From assembly GCA_029268225.1 (NCBI GenBank), contig JAJUGJ010000005.1, positions 62,001 to 126,000 of the forward strand: DNA of 64,000 nucleotides, in the 5' to 3' direction. This DNA comes from Burkholderiales bacterium. GTDB taxonomy: Bacteria > Pseudomonadota > Gammaproteobacteria > Burkholderiales > Burkholderiaceae_C. The notes under the pieces were generated by a model, which was not told the DNA's origin, did not search any database, and saw only the letters and a list, made by a program, of their open reading frames with translations. A program made the translations under genes and the position numbers. Each line of letters starts with the position of its first letter. The stretch's first letter is position 1. Of this stretch, positions 1 to 9,457 are shown in pieces.

Positions 1-566
1 GCCTGAAAGCCGGCATGCCCATGCCGCCGCTGGCCCTGCAAGACGAGGTGTCGCTGAGCCTGTCGCTGCACATCTCGGCCCAGACCCGCAAGGACCTGGC
101 CGCCGAAGGCATCGCCTACCCGGCGCATCCCGGTGAGGCCGTGCTGCAAGAGGTGTGTGGCTTGCGGGGCCGCGTCGGCAAGAAGAGCGGCCAGGGCCTG
201 TACGACTACCAGGGCAAGGACAAGACCCTGTGGCCCGGTCTGCTGGAGATCTATCCGCCCAAGGCCGAACAGCCCAGCCAGCAGGAGATCATCGACCGCC
301 TGATGTTCATCCAAGCCAACGAAGCCGCACGTTGCTATGAAGAGAAGGTCGTGCGTTCGGTGTCCGACACCAACATCGGCTCGATCTTCGGCTGGGGCTT
401 CGCCCCCCACCAGGGCGGGGCACTGCAGTTCATCAACGCGATGGGCGCGCAGGCCTTCGTTGCCCGTTCGCGTGAACTGGCACAGCGCCATGGCGCCCGC
501 TTCGAGCCCGCCGCCATCGTGGTGAAGATGGCGCAAGAAGGCGGCCGCTTCGAGGACGTGGCGTGA
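1..566 (+). CDS. 3-hydroxyacyl-CoA dehydrogenase / enoyl-CoA hydratase multifunctional enzyme, C-terminal part (5' truncated by window)
   Basis: Only the last ~188 codons are present; the reading frame is open from base 3, so the gene begins before the window. The visible part is the tail of a FadB/FadJ-type beta-oxidation protein, which hydrates enoyl-CoA and oxidises 3-hydroxyacyl-CoA with NAD+. Two features support this. The GKKSGQGLYDY stretch closes the first 3HCDH C-terminal domain. The later IGSIFGWGFAPHQGGALQFI stretch is the glycine-rich signature of the second one. The stop overlaps the GTG start of the next gene (GTGA), so the two are translationally coupled. FadB versus FadJ cannot be decided without the N-terminus. 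Confidence 0.85.
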   Translation, partial: LKAGMPMPPLALQDEVSLSLSLHISAQTRKDLAAEGIAYPAHPGEAVLQEVCGLRGRVGKKSGQGLYDYQGKDKTLWPGLLEIYPPKAEQPSQQEIIDRLMFIQANEAARCYEEKVVRSVSDTNIGSIFGWGFAPHQGGALQFINAMGAQAFVARSRELAQRHGARFEPAAIVVKMAQEGGRFEDVA

Positions 567-1636
567 CGAATGCCCGCACCGATGCGCCCAGCCTGCCCGT
601 GGGCACCGGCCTGAACGGGCTGTTGAGCGGCTTGCGCGTGATCGACCTCACGCGCAACCTGCCCGGCCCGTTCAGCACCCGCATGCTGGCCGACCTGGGG
701 GCCGACATCCACAAGGTCGAGCCGCCGGAGGGTGACCCGGCCCGTGCACTGGGCTCGCTGTTTGAGAGCCTGAACCACGGCAAGAACTGCCAACGCATCG
801 ACTTTCGGCAGGCCGACGATCTGGCGCAGTTGCGCGACTGGCTGGCCACCGCCGATGTCATGGTCGACAGCTTCCGTCCCGGGGTCCTGGCGGCCATGGG
901 CCTGGACGCGGCGACCTTGCACGCCCGCAACCCGCGTCTGGTCATGGTGTCCATCACCGGCTACGGCCAGACCGGCCCGTGGGCCAACAAGGCCGGCCAC
1001 GACCTCAACTTCATGGCCCTGTCGGGCGTCCTCGATCAGATGCGTGCGCCCGATGGCAGCCTGGCGCAGTCCAATGTGCAGTGGGGCGATCTGGCCGGCG
1101 GCAGCGCCATGGCCACCATCGCCATCCTGTCGGCCGTGTTCTCTGCCCAGCGGACGGGCGAGGGCCGCCACATCGACGTCAGCATGACGCATGGCCTGCA
1201 CGCGCACCTGGTCATGCCCCGTTCCACGGCAGCCCTGCTGGCCCCCATGCTGGGACACCGCCCCGGCGCTGGGGAAGACATGCTCAACGGCGGACTGCCC
1301 TGCTACAGCCTGTATCGCACGGCCGACGACCGCCACCTGGCCGTGGGGGCGCTGGAACACAAGTTCTGGCGAGCCGCCTGCGAGGTGTTTGGCCGCCCCG
1401 ACTGGATCGATCGCCACTGGCAGCGCGGTGCCTTCCCCGGCACACCGGATGCGCAGGCCTTGCGTGACGAGGTGGCGGCACTGGTGGCTTCCCAGCCCCT
1501 GGCCGTCTGGGCCGAACGTTTCGCAGACGCAGATGCCTGCGTGACGCCTGTGCTGACCCTGGCCGAAGCCGAGGCCCACCCCTTGTTCGCTGGCGATGCC
1601 AGCGTCCAGCCCTGGCACATGGTGCCCAGCGCCTGA
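563..1636 (+). CDS. CaiB/BaiF (family III) CoA-transferase or alpha-methylacyl-CoA racemase
   Basis: 357 residues, GTG start overlapping the upstream stop by 4 bases. The N-terminus has the family hallmark LPGPFSTRMLADLGAD followed by KVEPPEGDP. The GHDLNFMALSG motif near residue 140 carries the catalytic Asp, and its His-Asp pair is arranged as in alpha-methylacyl-CoA racemases. Coupling to a beta-oxidation enzyme favours a role in branched-chain or unusual acyl-CoA catabolism: either 2-methylacyl-CoA epimerisation, which lets S-specific dehydrogenases act, or CoA transfer between acids. The two activities cannot be separated by sequence alone. The family assignment is sure, the reaction is not. 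Confidence 0.82.
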   Translation: MTNARTDAPSLPVGTGLNGLLSGLRVIDLTRNLPGPFSTRMLADLGADIHKVEPPEGDPARALGSLFESLNHGKNCQRIDFRQADDLAQLRDWLATADVMVDSFRPGVLAAMGLDAATLHARNPRLVMVSITGYGQTGPWANKAGHDLNFMALSGVLDQMRAPDGSLAQSNVQWGDLAGGSAMATIAILSAVFSAQRTGEGRHIDVSMTHGLHAHLVMPRSTAALLAPMLGHRPGAGEDMLNGGLPCYSLYRTADDRHLAVGALEHKFWRAACEVFGRPDWIDRHWQRGAFPGTPDAQALRDEVAALVASQPLAVWAERFADADACVTPVLTLAEAEAHPLFAGDASVQPWHMVPSA

Positions 1637-1738
1637 GGCCGCGTTACCGGCCGTTGCACATTCACCCCATCAGGGGGGCGTCCCCGCGCAGCCCCCCCTC
1701 CTAGACTCCCTGGCAAACGAATTTCACCCAGGGACACC

Positions 1739-4700
1739 ATGATTCTGTCGGGCCGACCCGGTCAACTGACCGGCATGCCGGAGCTGCCGCCATTGCCATC
1801 CTCCGCTGTGCCGCTGTGGCAGGCGCTGGTGGCGGCTTGGCACACCGACACCCGTCTCTATCACCTGGCCTCGGCCAGCCGCGAGCGTCCGCTGCCCGCC
1901 GACCTTATGGTCGAGAGCTTCGTCCTGCACGATGCGGTCTCCGAGCCCTTTGCGCTCTACCTCAACACCCTGGTGCTCGACGCCCAGGTCGAGCTGAAAC
2001 AACTCTACGCCCGCCCCGTCACCCTGCTGACCACCCTGGCCGACGGCAGCCAGGCGCGCCGCAGTGGCTACGTCACCGAGGCCTGGTCTCTGCAAAGCGA
2101 TGGCGGCCTGGCCCGCAAGGCCTTGCTGCTGCGCCCCTGGATCGCCTTGCTCGGCCACAGCCTGCAAAGCCGCGTCTGGCAGGACAAGAGCGTGATCGAG
2201 ATCGTGGAAGACGTGTTCGCCGACCACGCCAGCATTGCTGCATGGCATTGGGACGAAGACGTGCCCGCCTATGTGGCCCAGGGCTTGTTTGCCCGCAACG
2301 GCGGCCAGCGAAGCTACTGCGTGCAGTACCGCGAAACCGACCTGGCCTTCGTCCAGAGACTGCTGGCCGAGGAGGGCATTGGTTGGCGGGTCGAAGAAGA
2401 CGAAGCCGCACCCGGGGGCCACCGCGTGGTCTTCTTCGTGGACAGCAGCCGCCAGCCGCAAGACCCCACCAGCCAGAGCAGCCTGGGCGGGCGCGGCATC
2501 CGCTTCCACGGCAGCAGCAGCCAGGAGGCGCAAGACAGCATCCAGGCATTGGCCGCACTGCGCGAGTTGGGCCCCACCGCGACGGTGGTGCAAGGCTGGG
2601 ACTACAAGGCCCACGCTGCCATCAGCGCCGAGGTGCCCACCGCGCACCAATGGGGCGGCACCGAAGCCAGCAGCCTGCAAACCTGGCTGAGCAGCTATGA
2701 CCCCAGCGGCGACTTCATCTGGGGCAGCAGCGCCGAAGCCCAGTTCGCCGCCACCCGCCTGCAGGAGGCGCTGGAGGCGCGCTACAAGCGCTGGCTGGGC
2801 CGTGGCACGGTGCGCACCCTGCGGGCCGGCACCTGGGCGGCCGTCACCCAGTCCACCCTCGACCCGCTGGCCCAGTTCGGCCAAGCCGAGGGCGACAAGG
2901 ACTTCTTCTTCACCCGCGTGCACGCGCTGGGCATCAACAACCTGCCCAAAGACCTCAGCGACGCGATTGCGCGCAGCCTGGGCGAGGCGGAGTTGCCCGC
3001 TGCGCTGGGCATGGAGGAGGGCGCCGAGCCGGCACTCGACACCCACACCGCGACGGACACGACGGCCGACACCCAAACCCTGCGCGAACGCGCCGAGCGC
3101 ACCGGCTACGCCTGCCAGTTCCAGGCCCTGCGCCGCAAGGTGCCCTGGCGCCCGGTGCTGCTGGACGGCACCGGCGCACGCCCCCGTCCGCGCCCCACCG
3201 CCTTGGGGCCGCAAACCGCCATCGTCGTCGGCCCTCAGGGCCAGACCAGTGCCCAAGGTGCCGACGAGCTCCACACCGATGCGCTGGGTCGCATCAAGGT
3301 CAAGTTCCACTGGCAGGCCAATCCCTTTGCACGGCAGCGCGCCAACAGCGACCACAGCTGCTGGGTGCGCGTCGTGCAGCGTGCCGCCACGGCCGGCGGT
3401 GGCCATCAGTTCATCCCTCGCATCGGGCAGGAGGTGCTGGTCGGCTTCCTGGGCAACGACATCGATCGGCCGGTGGTGATCGCCAGCCTCTACAACGGCC
3501 GAGGTGAGTCCGGCATCGCGCCCACGCCGGGTGGTGCAGCCGGTGCGCCGGACACCGCGGCCCTCGCCGAGTCCACCGACCACCGCCCTAGCAGCCAGAT
3601 GAACCGTGTCAACAGCGGCAGCGGCGGCCACAGTCCGGCCTGGCATGGTGCCGCACCGGGCGCCACCACCGAAGGCAGTGAAGGCCAGGCCAACGCCGCA
3701 GCGCTCAGTGGCGTCAAGAGCAAGGAATTTGGCGGCAGCGGCCACAACCAACTTGTGCTCGACGACACCCCCGGCCAGTTGCGCACCCAACTGCACAGCA
3801 CCCAGCACCAGACCTGGCTGCAAATGGGCCACCTGCTGCACCAGGCCGATAACCACCGCGGCAGCTTCCGCGGCCTGGGCTTTGAGCTGCGCACCGACGG
3901 TTGGGGCGGCTTGCGCGCTGCGCGCGGCATCATGATCAGCACCTTCAGCCTGCGCGATGGACAGGGGCAAACTGCGGAGCCTGCAGGGGACAATGCTCCC
4001 GGCATGGCACTGGCCAAGCAGGCTCAGCAACTGAGCCAGACCTTCCATCAGGCGGCGACCACCCACCAGACCGTGGGCTTGGCGACCGCCGTCGGTAGCC
4101 AGCAGGTCGGCCAGAGCGCCCTTGATGATCAGGCTGCCCCTGCGGCCGCCTTGACCAAGAGCCTGAGCGGCATGGTCAGCACCACCAGCCTGCCCAACGC
4201 ACAAGCCGATGCCGCTGACAAGCTCACCCAAGGCGGTGCCGACAAGGTGCCCCACATGGCCGACCCCGGCATTGCCCTGATTGGCAAAGCCGGCATCGGC
4301 CTCACGGCAGGGCAGGATCTGCACCTGAGCAGCCAGGACACCACCCAGATCGCCAGCGGACAAGACACGCATTGGGCCGTGGGTGGACAGGCTCGGGTTC
4401 AGACCGGGCAGGCCATTGGCGTGCTGGCCGGGGCCATCCAGCCAGGCAGTGAGTCGGCCGGTAAAGGTCTGACGATGATCGCCGCGCAAGGCCCCATCGA
4501 CCTGCAGGCGCAAGCTGGTCCTGCGCAAGTGGCGGCCAAGCAGACGCTGGAGTTGAAGACGGCCAGTGGCGTGGTCAACCTTGCCGCAGCCAAGAAGGTC
4601 GTGCTGGCGGTGTCAGGTGGCGCGAGCATCACCATTGAAGGTGGGCAGTTCACCGCGCAGTGTCCGGGGAAGATCACGGTCAAGGCCAGCAAGAAGGCGA

Positions 4701-5110
4701 TGGTGGGACCGCAGCGACTGAACCAGGATATGCCGGGGTTCCCCACGAGCACTCTTACAACGCCTTTCTTGTTGACGTTTGACAATACTCCGTTTGGCCA
4801 GAAGTCTGGCTGGGCGGGCATGCCTTTCAAGGTATTTGCAAATGGTGCGATGGTCAAGGAAGGTGTCTTGGACGACACAGGGTCCATCCCACTTCAGCAC
4901 GCGCCCGCCATTGAGCAATACAAGGTTGTCATGGCCAACGGTGTCACCTACGATATTCCGGTTGTCGATACGTATCGAAATCCGACCGAGGGGCCGCTGG
5001 CTGCCTCCGGCGTCTTTAAAGGTGACGCCAAGCAGGGCAGTAGTACCTCTCGCAGCGAATATCAAGATGCGCTGAAAGCGAGTGTCAACGCGATTCGTGG
5101 CTCTGTATGA
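1739..5110 (+). CDS. vgrG: VgrG, type VI secretion spike protein with DUF2345 and a C-terminal cargo-specific tail
   Basis: 1123 residues; an AGGGAC Shine-Dalgarno sits just before the ATG. The gp27-like base covers roughly residues 20-450 (IEIVEDVFADH and LAEEGIGWRVEE are typical). The gp5 OB-fold lies around 480-600, with HTDALGRIKVKFHW, SCWVRVVQ and IGQEVLVGFL. A long Gln/Gly/Ala-rich linker leads to the DUF2345 beta-helix repeats (about 850-990). Residues ~995-1123 form an extra tail that probably docks the effector encoded 29 bp downstream. GC drops at about base 4730, exactly where DUF2345 ends and the tail begins. No T6SS structural genes are nearby, so this is an orphan vgrG island. 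Confidence 0.96.
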   Translation: MILSGRPGQLTGMPELPPLPSSAVPLWQALVAAWHTDTRLYHLASASRERPLPADLMVESFVLHDAVSEPFALYLNTLVLDAQVELKQLYARPVTLLTTLADGSQARRSGYVTEAWSLQSDGGLARKALLLRPWIALLGHSLQSRVWQDKSVIEIVEDVFADHASIAAWHWDEDVPAYVAQGLFARNGGQRSYCVQYRETDLAFVQRLLAEEGIGWRVEEDEAAPGGHRVVFFVDSSRQPQDPTSQSSLGGRGIRFHGSSSQEAQDSIQALAALRELGPTATVVQGWDYKAHAAISAEVPTAHQWGGTEASSLQTWLSSYDPSGDFIWGSSAEAQFAATRLQEALEARYKRWLGRGTVRTLRAGTWAAVTQSTLDPLAQFGQAEGDKDFFFTRVHALGINNLPKDLSDAIARSLGEAELPAALGMEEGAEPALDTHTATDTTADTQTLRERAERTGYACQFQALRRKVPWRPVLLDGTGARPRPRPTALGPQTAIVVGPQGQTSAQGADELHTDALGRIKVKFHWQANPFARQRANSDHSCWVRVVQRAATAGGGHQFIPRIGQEVLVGFLGNDIDRPVVIASLYNGRGESGIAPTPGGAAGAPDTAALAESTDHRPSSQMNRVNSGSGGHSPAWHGAAPGATTEGSEGQANAAALSGVKSKEFGGSGHNQLVLDDTPGQLRTQLHSTQHQTWLQMGHLLHQADNHRGSFRGLGFELRTDGWGGLRAARGIMISTFSLRDGQGQTAEPAGDNAPGMALAKQAQQLSQTFHQAATTHQTVGLATAVGSQQVGQSALDDQAAPAAALTKSLSGMVSTTSLPNAQADAADKLTQGGADKVPHMADPGIALIGKAGIGLTAGQDLHLSSQDTTQIASGQDTHWAVGGQARVQTGQAIGVLAGAIQPGSESAGKGLTMIAAQGPIDLQAQAGPAQVAAKQTLELKTASGVVNLAAAKKVVLAVSGGASITIEGGQFTAQCPGKITVKASKKAMVGPQRLNQDMPGFPTSTLTTPFLLTFDNTPFGQKSGWAGMPFKVFANGAMVKEGVLDDTGSIPLQHAPAIEQYKVVMANGVTYDIPVVDTYRNPTEGPLAASGVFKGDAKQGSSTSRSEYQDALKASVNAIRGSV

Positions 5111-5139
5111 GCGACACAATCAAACGTCACTGAAGGCAA

Positions 5140-7164
5140 ATGTCTCAAAACCCTCCCGCGAAGAGCACTGTGGCCGTGCAGCGCTCAGGCAATATGGCCT
5201 TGCAGTTCACGCCCCCCTGGTTTCTGAATGGTACAGAGTACTCACGCAAGCCTGCAACCTTTGGTTTACTGATCAATGGTGAAGAGGCTTTTCGTGCTGT
5301 ACACGAAGCCATCGCTGCAGCTCAGAAAAGCGTTTGCATCATCTGCTGGGGCTTTCAGCCCAGCATGCATTTCATCCGTGATGGCAAGAGCCCTTGCATT
5401 GGCGAATTGCTGGAGCAAAAGGCTCGTGCGGGCATCAAGGTGCGTGTGTTGAGTTGGACCTTTGACCCCGCCTTCCTTAAGGTCGGATCCACTGGCTTTG
5501 TGGGCGAGCCCAATACTCCCGGCAGGCGAATTGTTGCCTACAAGGACCAACTCGCTGGTACAACAGACGAGCAACACGAATACAGCGAGCATTGGTTCTC
5601 TGTGTATGACGTTCAAGCTCCGACGGCCAGTCGTATTGCTCAATCCTTTAGGGGAGCATACCGTTGGGCAGCCAACGATGCGTCCATGGACAACTTGACA
5701 TTCATCAGCCGAGGCTTTGACGCTTTGGATCGATCGGCCATCGAGAGCGATCGCTACATGGATCAAGGCGTGTCGCGTACCACCAGGAGTTTCTTGGCCT
5801 CCACTGCCTCACATCATCAAAAGATGGTGCTGGTCGATCACGAGAGTGCCGATCTGTCTGTGGGTTTTGTCATGGGGCACAACATGCTCGACTGGTACTG
5901 GGACACCAATGACCACAGTATGAAGGGGCGCCCCCGAGCTCCGAACAAGGGCGCCAATGCGCCGCTGCCACGCCAAGACTTTTCCTCTCGCGTGACTGGC
6001 CCTATCTTGGCCGATCTGTATGACAACTTTCAGTTGGCTTGGAATCAGGCCTTAAAGGCGAATCCAGGCCGCGCCAAAGAGAAGCTGTTGGCACCCACCA
6101 CCTCGGTCAAGTACCAGCAACGGCCAAGAGCCGCAGACGTTGCTCTGTCGGCGCAAATATTGCGCACTCAACCGCAAGTTGGCCAAAGAGTCAAAGACAT
6201 TCAGAAGATGTACTTGCAGGCAGTGAGCAACGCCACGCAACTCATTTATATCGAGAACCAGTATTTTCGCTGGCCGGTGCTGGCCGAACGCATCAAACAG
6301 CACGCCAAGACCTTGGCGCAAAGTGGGCGTCGGCCCGAGCAGGATGGCAGCCTCTACCTGTTTGTGATCACTAACACCTCTGAAGATGGCATGGGGGCAG
6401 GCGCCAACAATACTCAGCGCATGCTGGAGAGTTTGGGGCGCGGTGCGGCCATGCCGGCGGCAACGCGTGATGCCAAGATCGAGCGTGGCGAGTTGCCACC
6501 GTCCCAAGTCGAGCAATACAAGACGAAGCAGGCGAACCTGGATGCGGCCGAGTCCGAGGTGGACCGTGCTTATGCAGAGCGTCGCGCCATCGACAGCGAT
6601 GTGCGGTTGCTTGCTGGCACGCCAGGGTCTTCTACGGGCATCACTCAACGCTATGAGGCTGTCAATGCGCGCATTGAGGCCGCTGAGCGGCGTAAGTCCC
6701 AGGCTCAGCAAGATCTGGACGAATGGACGGAGCAAACCATCTCAGCTGCGGAGGTGGCCACGCCCGGCCTGAAGACGCTGGTCTGCCGCATCGTGGCTCC
6801 CGACACCCCAGCAGGCAAAGATTGGGTGGAAACCTACATTCATGCCAAGCTCATGATCATCGACGACACTTTCATGACCCTAGGCAGCGCCAACATTAAC
6901 ACCCGCAGCATGGAAACCGACAGCGAGATGAACATCATTCATGACAGGCCCGAGGTATCAAAGCCGGCGAGGCAGAAGTTGTGGGATTTGCATACGAGGA
7001 ACTGGCCGACAGGTCGGATCGCTGATTTACCGTTGAAATATGCGTACGACGCTTGGGGAAAAATCATGAACGAAAACCGGCAGCGGTGTCAAAAGCGCAT
7101 GCAGCCTGTCGCACCACTGGACGCCTTCCTGCGTAAGGACCCCAGCCGTAAAGACTGGGACTGA
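5140..7164 (+). CDS. Tle5-type phospholipase D effector of the type VI secretion system
   Basis: 674 residues, start preceded by GAAGG. It has two HKD motifs: HQKMVLVD at residues 226-233 and HAKLMIID at 568-575, the second followed by a GSANINTRS stretch. This is the duplicated phospholipase D active site. About 340 residues separate the motifs and include a charged, helical, probably coiled-coil segment (about 450-540) rich in Glu, Arg and Ala. Position directly after vgrG and before a Sel1 immunity-type gene matches Tle5 (PldA/PldB) loci, whose enzymes degrade phospholipids of rival bacteria. No signal peptide is present, as expected for a VgrG-delivered protein. GC is lower than in the flanking chromosome. 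Confidence 0.9.
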   Translation: MSQNPPAKSTVAVQRSGNMALQFTPPWFLNGTEYSRKPATFGLLINGEEAFRAVHEAIAAAQKSVCIICWGFQPSMHFIRDGKSPCIGELLEQKARAGIKVRVLSWTFDPAFLKVGSTGFVGEPNTPGRRIVAYKDQLAGTTDEQHEYSEHWFSVYDVQAPTASRIAQSFRGAYRWAANDASMDNLTFISRGFDALDRSAIESDRYMDQGVSRTTRSFLASTASHHQKMVLVDHESADLSVGFVMGHNMLDWYWDTNDHSMKGRPRAPNKGANAPLPRQDFSSRVTGPILADLYDNFQLAWNQALKANPGRAKEKLLAPTTSVKYQQRPRAADVALSAQILRTQPQVGQRVKDIQKMYLQAVSNATQLIYIENQYFRWPVLAERIKQHAKTLAQSGRRPEQDGSLYLFVITNTSEDGMGAGANNTQRMLESLGRGAAMPAATRDAKIERGELPPSQVEQYKTKQANLDAAESEVDRAYAERRAIDSDVRLLAGTPGSSTGITQRYEAVNARIEAAERRKSQAQQDLDEWTEQTISAAEVATPGLKTLVCRIVAPDTPAGKDWVETYIHAKLMIIDDTFMTLGSANINTRSMETDSEMNIIHDRPEVSKPARQKLWDLHTRNWPTGRIADLPLKYAYDAWGKIMNENRQRCQKRMQPVAPLDAFLRKDPSRKDWD

Positions 7165-7173
7165 CGCCGCCTC

Positions 7174-8286
7174 ATGCCCAACCGTTTTCGTCCCTCATGT
7201 TTCCACAAGGCCTGGCGCCTGGGCTTGACCGTCATCGTGCTGCTGATCATGGTGGTTGGCGCATTTGGCGTTCAACGTCACTTCGTTCCCAAAGACACCC
7301 GCATGACCATCTCTGCCACCCCCGACATGGCCGGCCTGAGGCCCGATGCCGCCTTCACCTGCGCCAAAGAAGCTGACCGCATTCCCCCGCGGGAACCTGA
7401 AGCCGAGCAGCTTTACCAACACGCCCGCTGGCTACGGCGCAACAATTTGCTGAAGGACGACCCAGCCGTCTACCCTGTCATCGAGCGCCTGGTGCGGATT
7501 GCGACCGCACATGGGCACGACAAAGCCAACTTGGCTTTGCGTGGCATGCTCAAAAATGGCCAGGCGCAAAGCCCTACCCCCATCAAAGAAAGCGTGGATC
7601 TGGTCGAAGACCTGATTCGACGCGGCATTCCTGGCGGCTATTACGACATGGGCAACTACCTCATGCAAGGCTATGGGGTGGTCGGCGACTTTGATTTGGG
7701 CAAGCGCTACTACCGCAAGGCTGCAGACATGGGTAGTCCGGATGCGCAGTATCTGATTGGAGACAAACTCATTGACACAAGGTACCACCCACCCGAGGTG
7801 GTGGTGATCGGTCTGCAGATGCTGCGCTGCGCGGCAGAGCAAGGTCACACGGAAGCAGCCTTGGGCCTCGGGGTCTACATTTACGAAGAAAAGCCAAAGG
7901 AGGCCATGGAGGCATACCAGTGGGGGGCGAAGGCGGGGGATAGTCAATCCGCGAGTCGTATGGCAGATGGATTCACCATCACCAATCCAGACATTGGTCT
8001 CTACATGGGCCAAACGCAAGCTGATCCTGAACGCGCAAGGCGATACAAGGTCATTTGGGAGTTCCTCTCCGACTACGACTACCTCGACCCCAAAGTCCCC
8101 GAGATCGACGAGATCGTGCCCTTGCCTCCAGCCAAGCTACCCCCCTGGGACGGTAAGTTCAAATGGTTGGAGGAGTTCAACGCCAACGTGCCGCCCGCCC
8201 TGCCCTCAGAGAAGCGCATCGCAGAAATGGCTCGTGCCAAGGGGCTCGATCCCAAGACCGGGCGGTCGGTGAGCAAAAGCAAGTAA
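7174..8286 (+). CDS. Sel1-repeat protein, probable Tle5 immunity protein (Tli5-like)
   Basis: 370 residues, 9 bp after the phospholipase gene. A single hydrophobic segment near residues 14-33 is a signal anchor, so the bulk should face the periplasm, where a phospholipase effector acts. Sel1 repeats are clear between about residues 140 and 270 (LGKRYYRKAADMGSPDAQYL, then EAMEAYQWGAKAGDSQSASR). The C-terminal segment, with DPKVPEIDEIVPLPPAKLPPWDG, resembles the DUF6396 region found on immunity proteins of this class. Sel1 proteins encoded beside Tle5b in Pseudomonas are known immunity factors. The immunity role here is inferred from family and position. Confidence 0.8.
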   Translation: MPNRFRPSCFHKAWRLGLTVIVLLIMVVGAFGVQRHFVPKDTRMTISATPDMAGLRPDAAFTCAKEADRIPPREPEAEQLYQHARWLRRNNLLKDDPAVYPVIERLVRIATAHGHDKANLALRGMLKNGQAQSPTPIKESVDLVEDLIRRGIPGGYYDMGNYLMQGYGVVGDFDLGKRYYRKAADMGSPDAQYLIGDKLIDTRYHPPEVVVIGLQMLRCAAEQGHTEAALGLGVYIYEEKPKEAMEAYQWGAKAGDSQSASRMADGFTITNPDIGLYMGQTQADPERARRYKVIWEFLSDYDYLDPKVPEIDEIVPLPPAKLPPWDGKFKWLEEFNANVPPALPSEKRIAEMARAKGLDPKTGRSVSKSK

Positions 8287-8558
8287 TACGCTTTATGGTC
8301 AAGCGTGGTACCTTGCTTCTTGTGCTGACTGTTGTCGACTCTGTGGATGTGATTGTGGCGGGTGGGCTGCACACCTAAGACACACGAATGGCCTCGCGGC
8401 CACCTCCAACATGGCGGCACTAAGGGCCGTGTGCTTCTGTGCCCCTGATAGGCCATGAGAGCGCACTAGCCTGGGGGCAGCGGCGTTGCCCGCTGCGCTG
8501 GGGATTGAAGAGAGACGGGATTCGCTATCCGTCGAGCGACATTTTGACGGAGCAATCT
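8287..8558 (+). other. Non-coding gap between immunity gene and beta-propeller gene
   Basis: 272 bases without an intact gene. A weak 6-bp hairpin (8288-8306, ACGCTT/AAGCGT) lies just after the immunity stop and may end transcription. The second half contains a short decayed vgrG scrap, listed separately. An open frame from 8439 runs into the next gene, but it has no ribosome-binding site and would destroy that gene's signal peptide, so I do not count it as coding. Confidence 0.5.
8459..8518 (+). pseudogene. Decayed fragment of a second vgrG
   Basis: Read in the frame beginning at 8465, the DNA encodes TSLGAAALPAALGIEE. This matches SLGEAELPAALGMEE at residues 413-427 of the VgrG encoded at 1739-5110, with 12 of 15 positions identical. 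Within it 18 bases are identical (8485-8502 versus 2992-3009). The upstream codons include a stop and similarity fades on both sides. It looks like the scar of an earlier vgrG-effector-immunity cassette whose body was deleted. Confidence 0.65.
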
Positions 8559-9455
8559 ATGGCTGTGAAGTACTCGGCCCTTAAGAAATCGCATCAATGG
8601 GCGGTAGCGTTGGCGCTATTGGTGCTAAATGGATTGGCAGGACTCGAGTCGCATGCTTCGCCGCAAAGTTCGACTGTTCAGTATGTTGCAACAACCAATG
8701 CCAGCCAAACCGGCATTGGCTTTCTTGCCGATGGGAGAGGTCTTTTTGTAGGCGGCTGCCAGCCATTCGACCTTGTTTTGCGCGATTTCCCCAAAGGTTG
8801 CCGATACCCTGCAGGAATACGCTGGGCAACGGTTAGTCCTGACGGCTCTCTTTTGTTGACAACCGAATTGAATGCCAAAAATGGTCAGGCCCGATCTATG
8901 CAGATAAACGCAGTGTCTGGGCAGGTGATTTCTGTGCGCAAGGGTATTCACTTCGCCCCGCCCATTGCAATACATCCAAGCAATGCCTACTGGGCAACTG
9001 TGGTTGCCAACAAGCGTGTGGCTGGGTCTGAGACTGTGAGCTTGGTAGATCGCTCTTGGAAGGTGCGGCAAAATCAAATCTACGGAGGGACTCGCCGAAT
9101 TTTCTCGCTCAGCTTTGACGCAGAGGGGCGGGTACTCTTTGTAAATGGCGGCGGGCCGATAGATGGTGTGAGCCTCCATACTGAAACATGGAAGTCAGTT
9201 GATTCAGTCCGCGAAGGGAGGGCAAATGGGGCTTTGCTGGTCAGCTCAAATGGAATTTTTGGCGTCAGGCGGGAAGGTGTGCGACTTCTCGTTTTTGAGG
9301 TGCACTCACAGCGTGTGATCGCTGAACTCAGCCTTGATACGACAAGCAGTGAGCCCGAGATGGCCTTTGCTGCAGACGGTACCAAGTTCGCAGCAAAGGG
9401 CTATTTTATAAAAGATGGCCGGCGCACGTTCGGATTCGCTCTTTTGAGTTTGTGA
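8559..9455 (+). CDS. Secreted beta-propeller-like protein of unknown function
   Basis: 298 residues. The ATG at 8559 has GGAG six bases upstream and begins a convincing signal peptide (hydrophobic core WAVALALLVLNGLAGL, cleavage near SHASPQ), so I prefer it to the upstream in-frame ATG. The mature part has repeated short beta-strand blocks with G-x-L-x-x-T and D-G-rich turns (TVSPDGSLLLTTE, LSFDAEGRVLFVN, MAFAADGTKFAAK), suggesting a WD40/YVTN-type propeller. Only two cysteines are evident in the mature part, near residues 58-67. Codon usage is much less GC-biased than in neighbours, consistent with acquired DNA. Its place among immunity genes suggests an immunity or accessory role, but nothing in the sequence proves it. 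Confidence 0.6.
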   Translation: MAVKYSALKKSHQWAVALALLVLNGLAGLESHASPQSSTVQYVATTNASQTGIGFLADGRGLFVGGCQPFDLVLRDFPKGCRYPAGIRWATVSPDGSLLLTTELNAKNGQARSMQINAVSGQVISVRKGIHFAPPIAIHPSNAYWATVVANKRVAGSETVSLVDRSWKVRQNQIYGGTRRIFSLSFDAEGRVLFVNGGGPIDGVSLHTETWKSVDSVREGRANGALLVSSNGIFGVRREGVRLLVFEVHSQRVIAELSLDTTSSEPEMAFAADGTKFAAKGYFIKDGRRTFGFALLSL

Positions 9456-9457
9456 TT

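Noticed and set aside
1724..4528. 934-codon open frame antisense to vgrG
   Set aside because: A GC-rich shadow of the real gene: low-complexity composition, no family motif, no ribosome-binding site.
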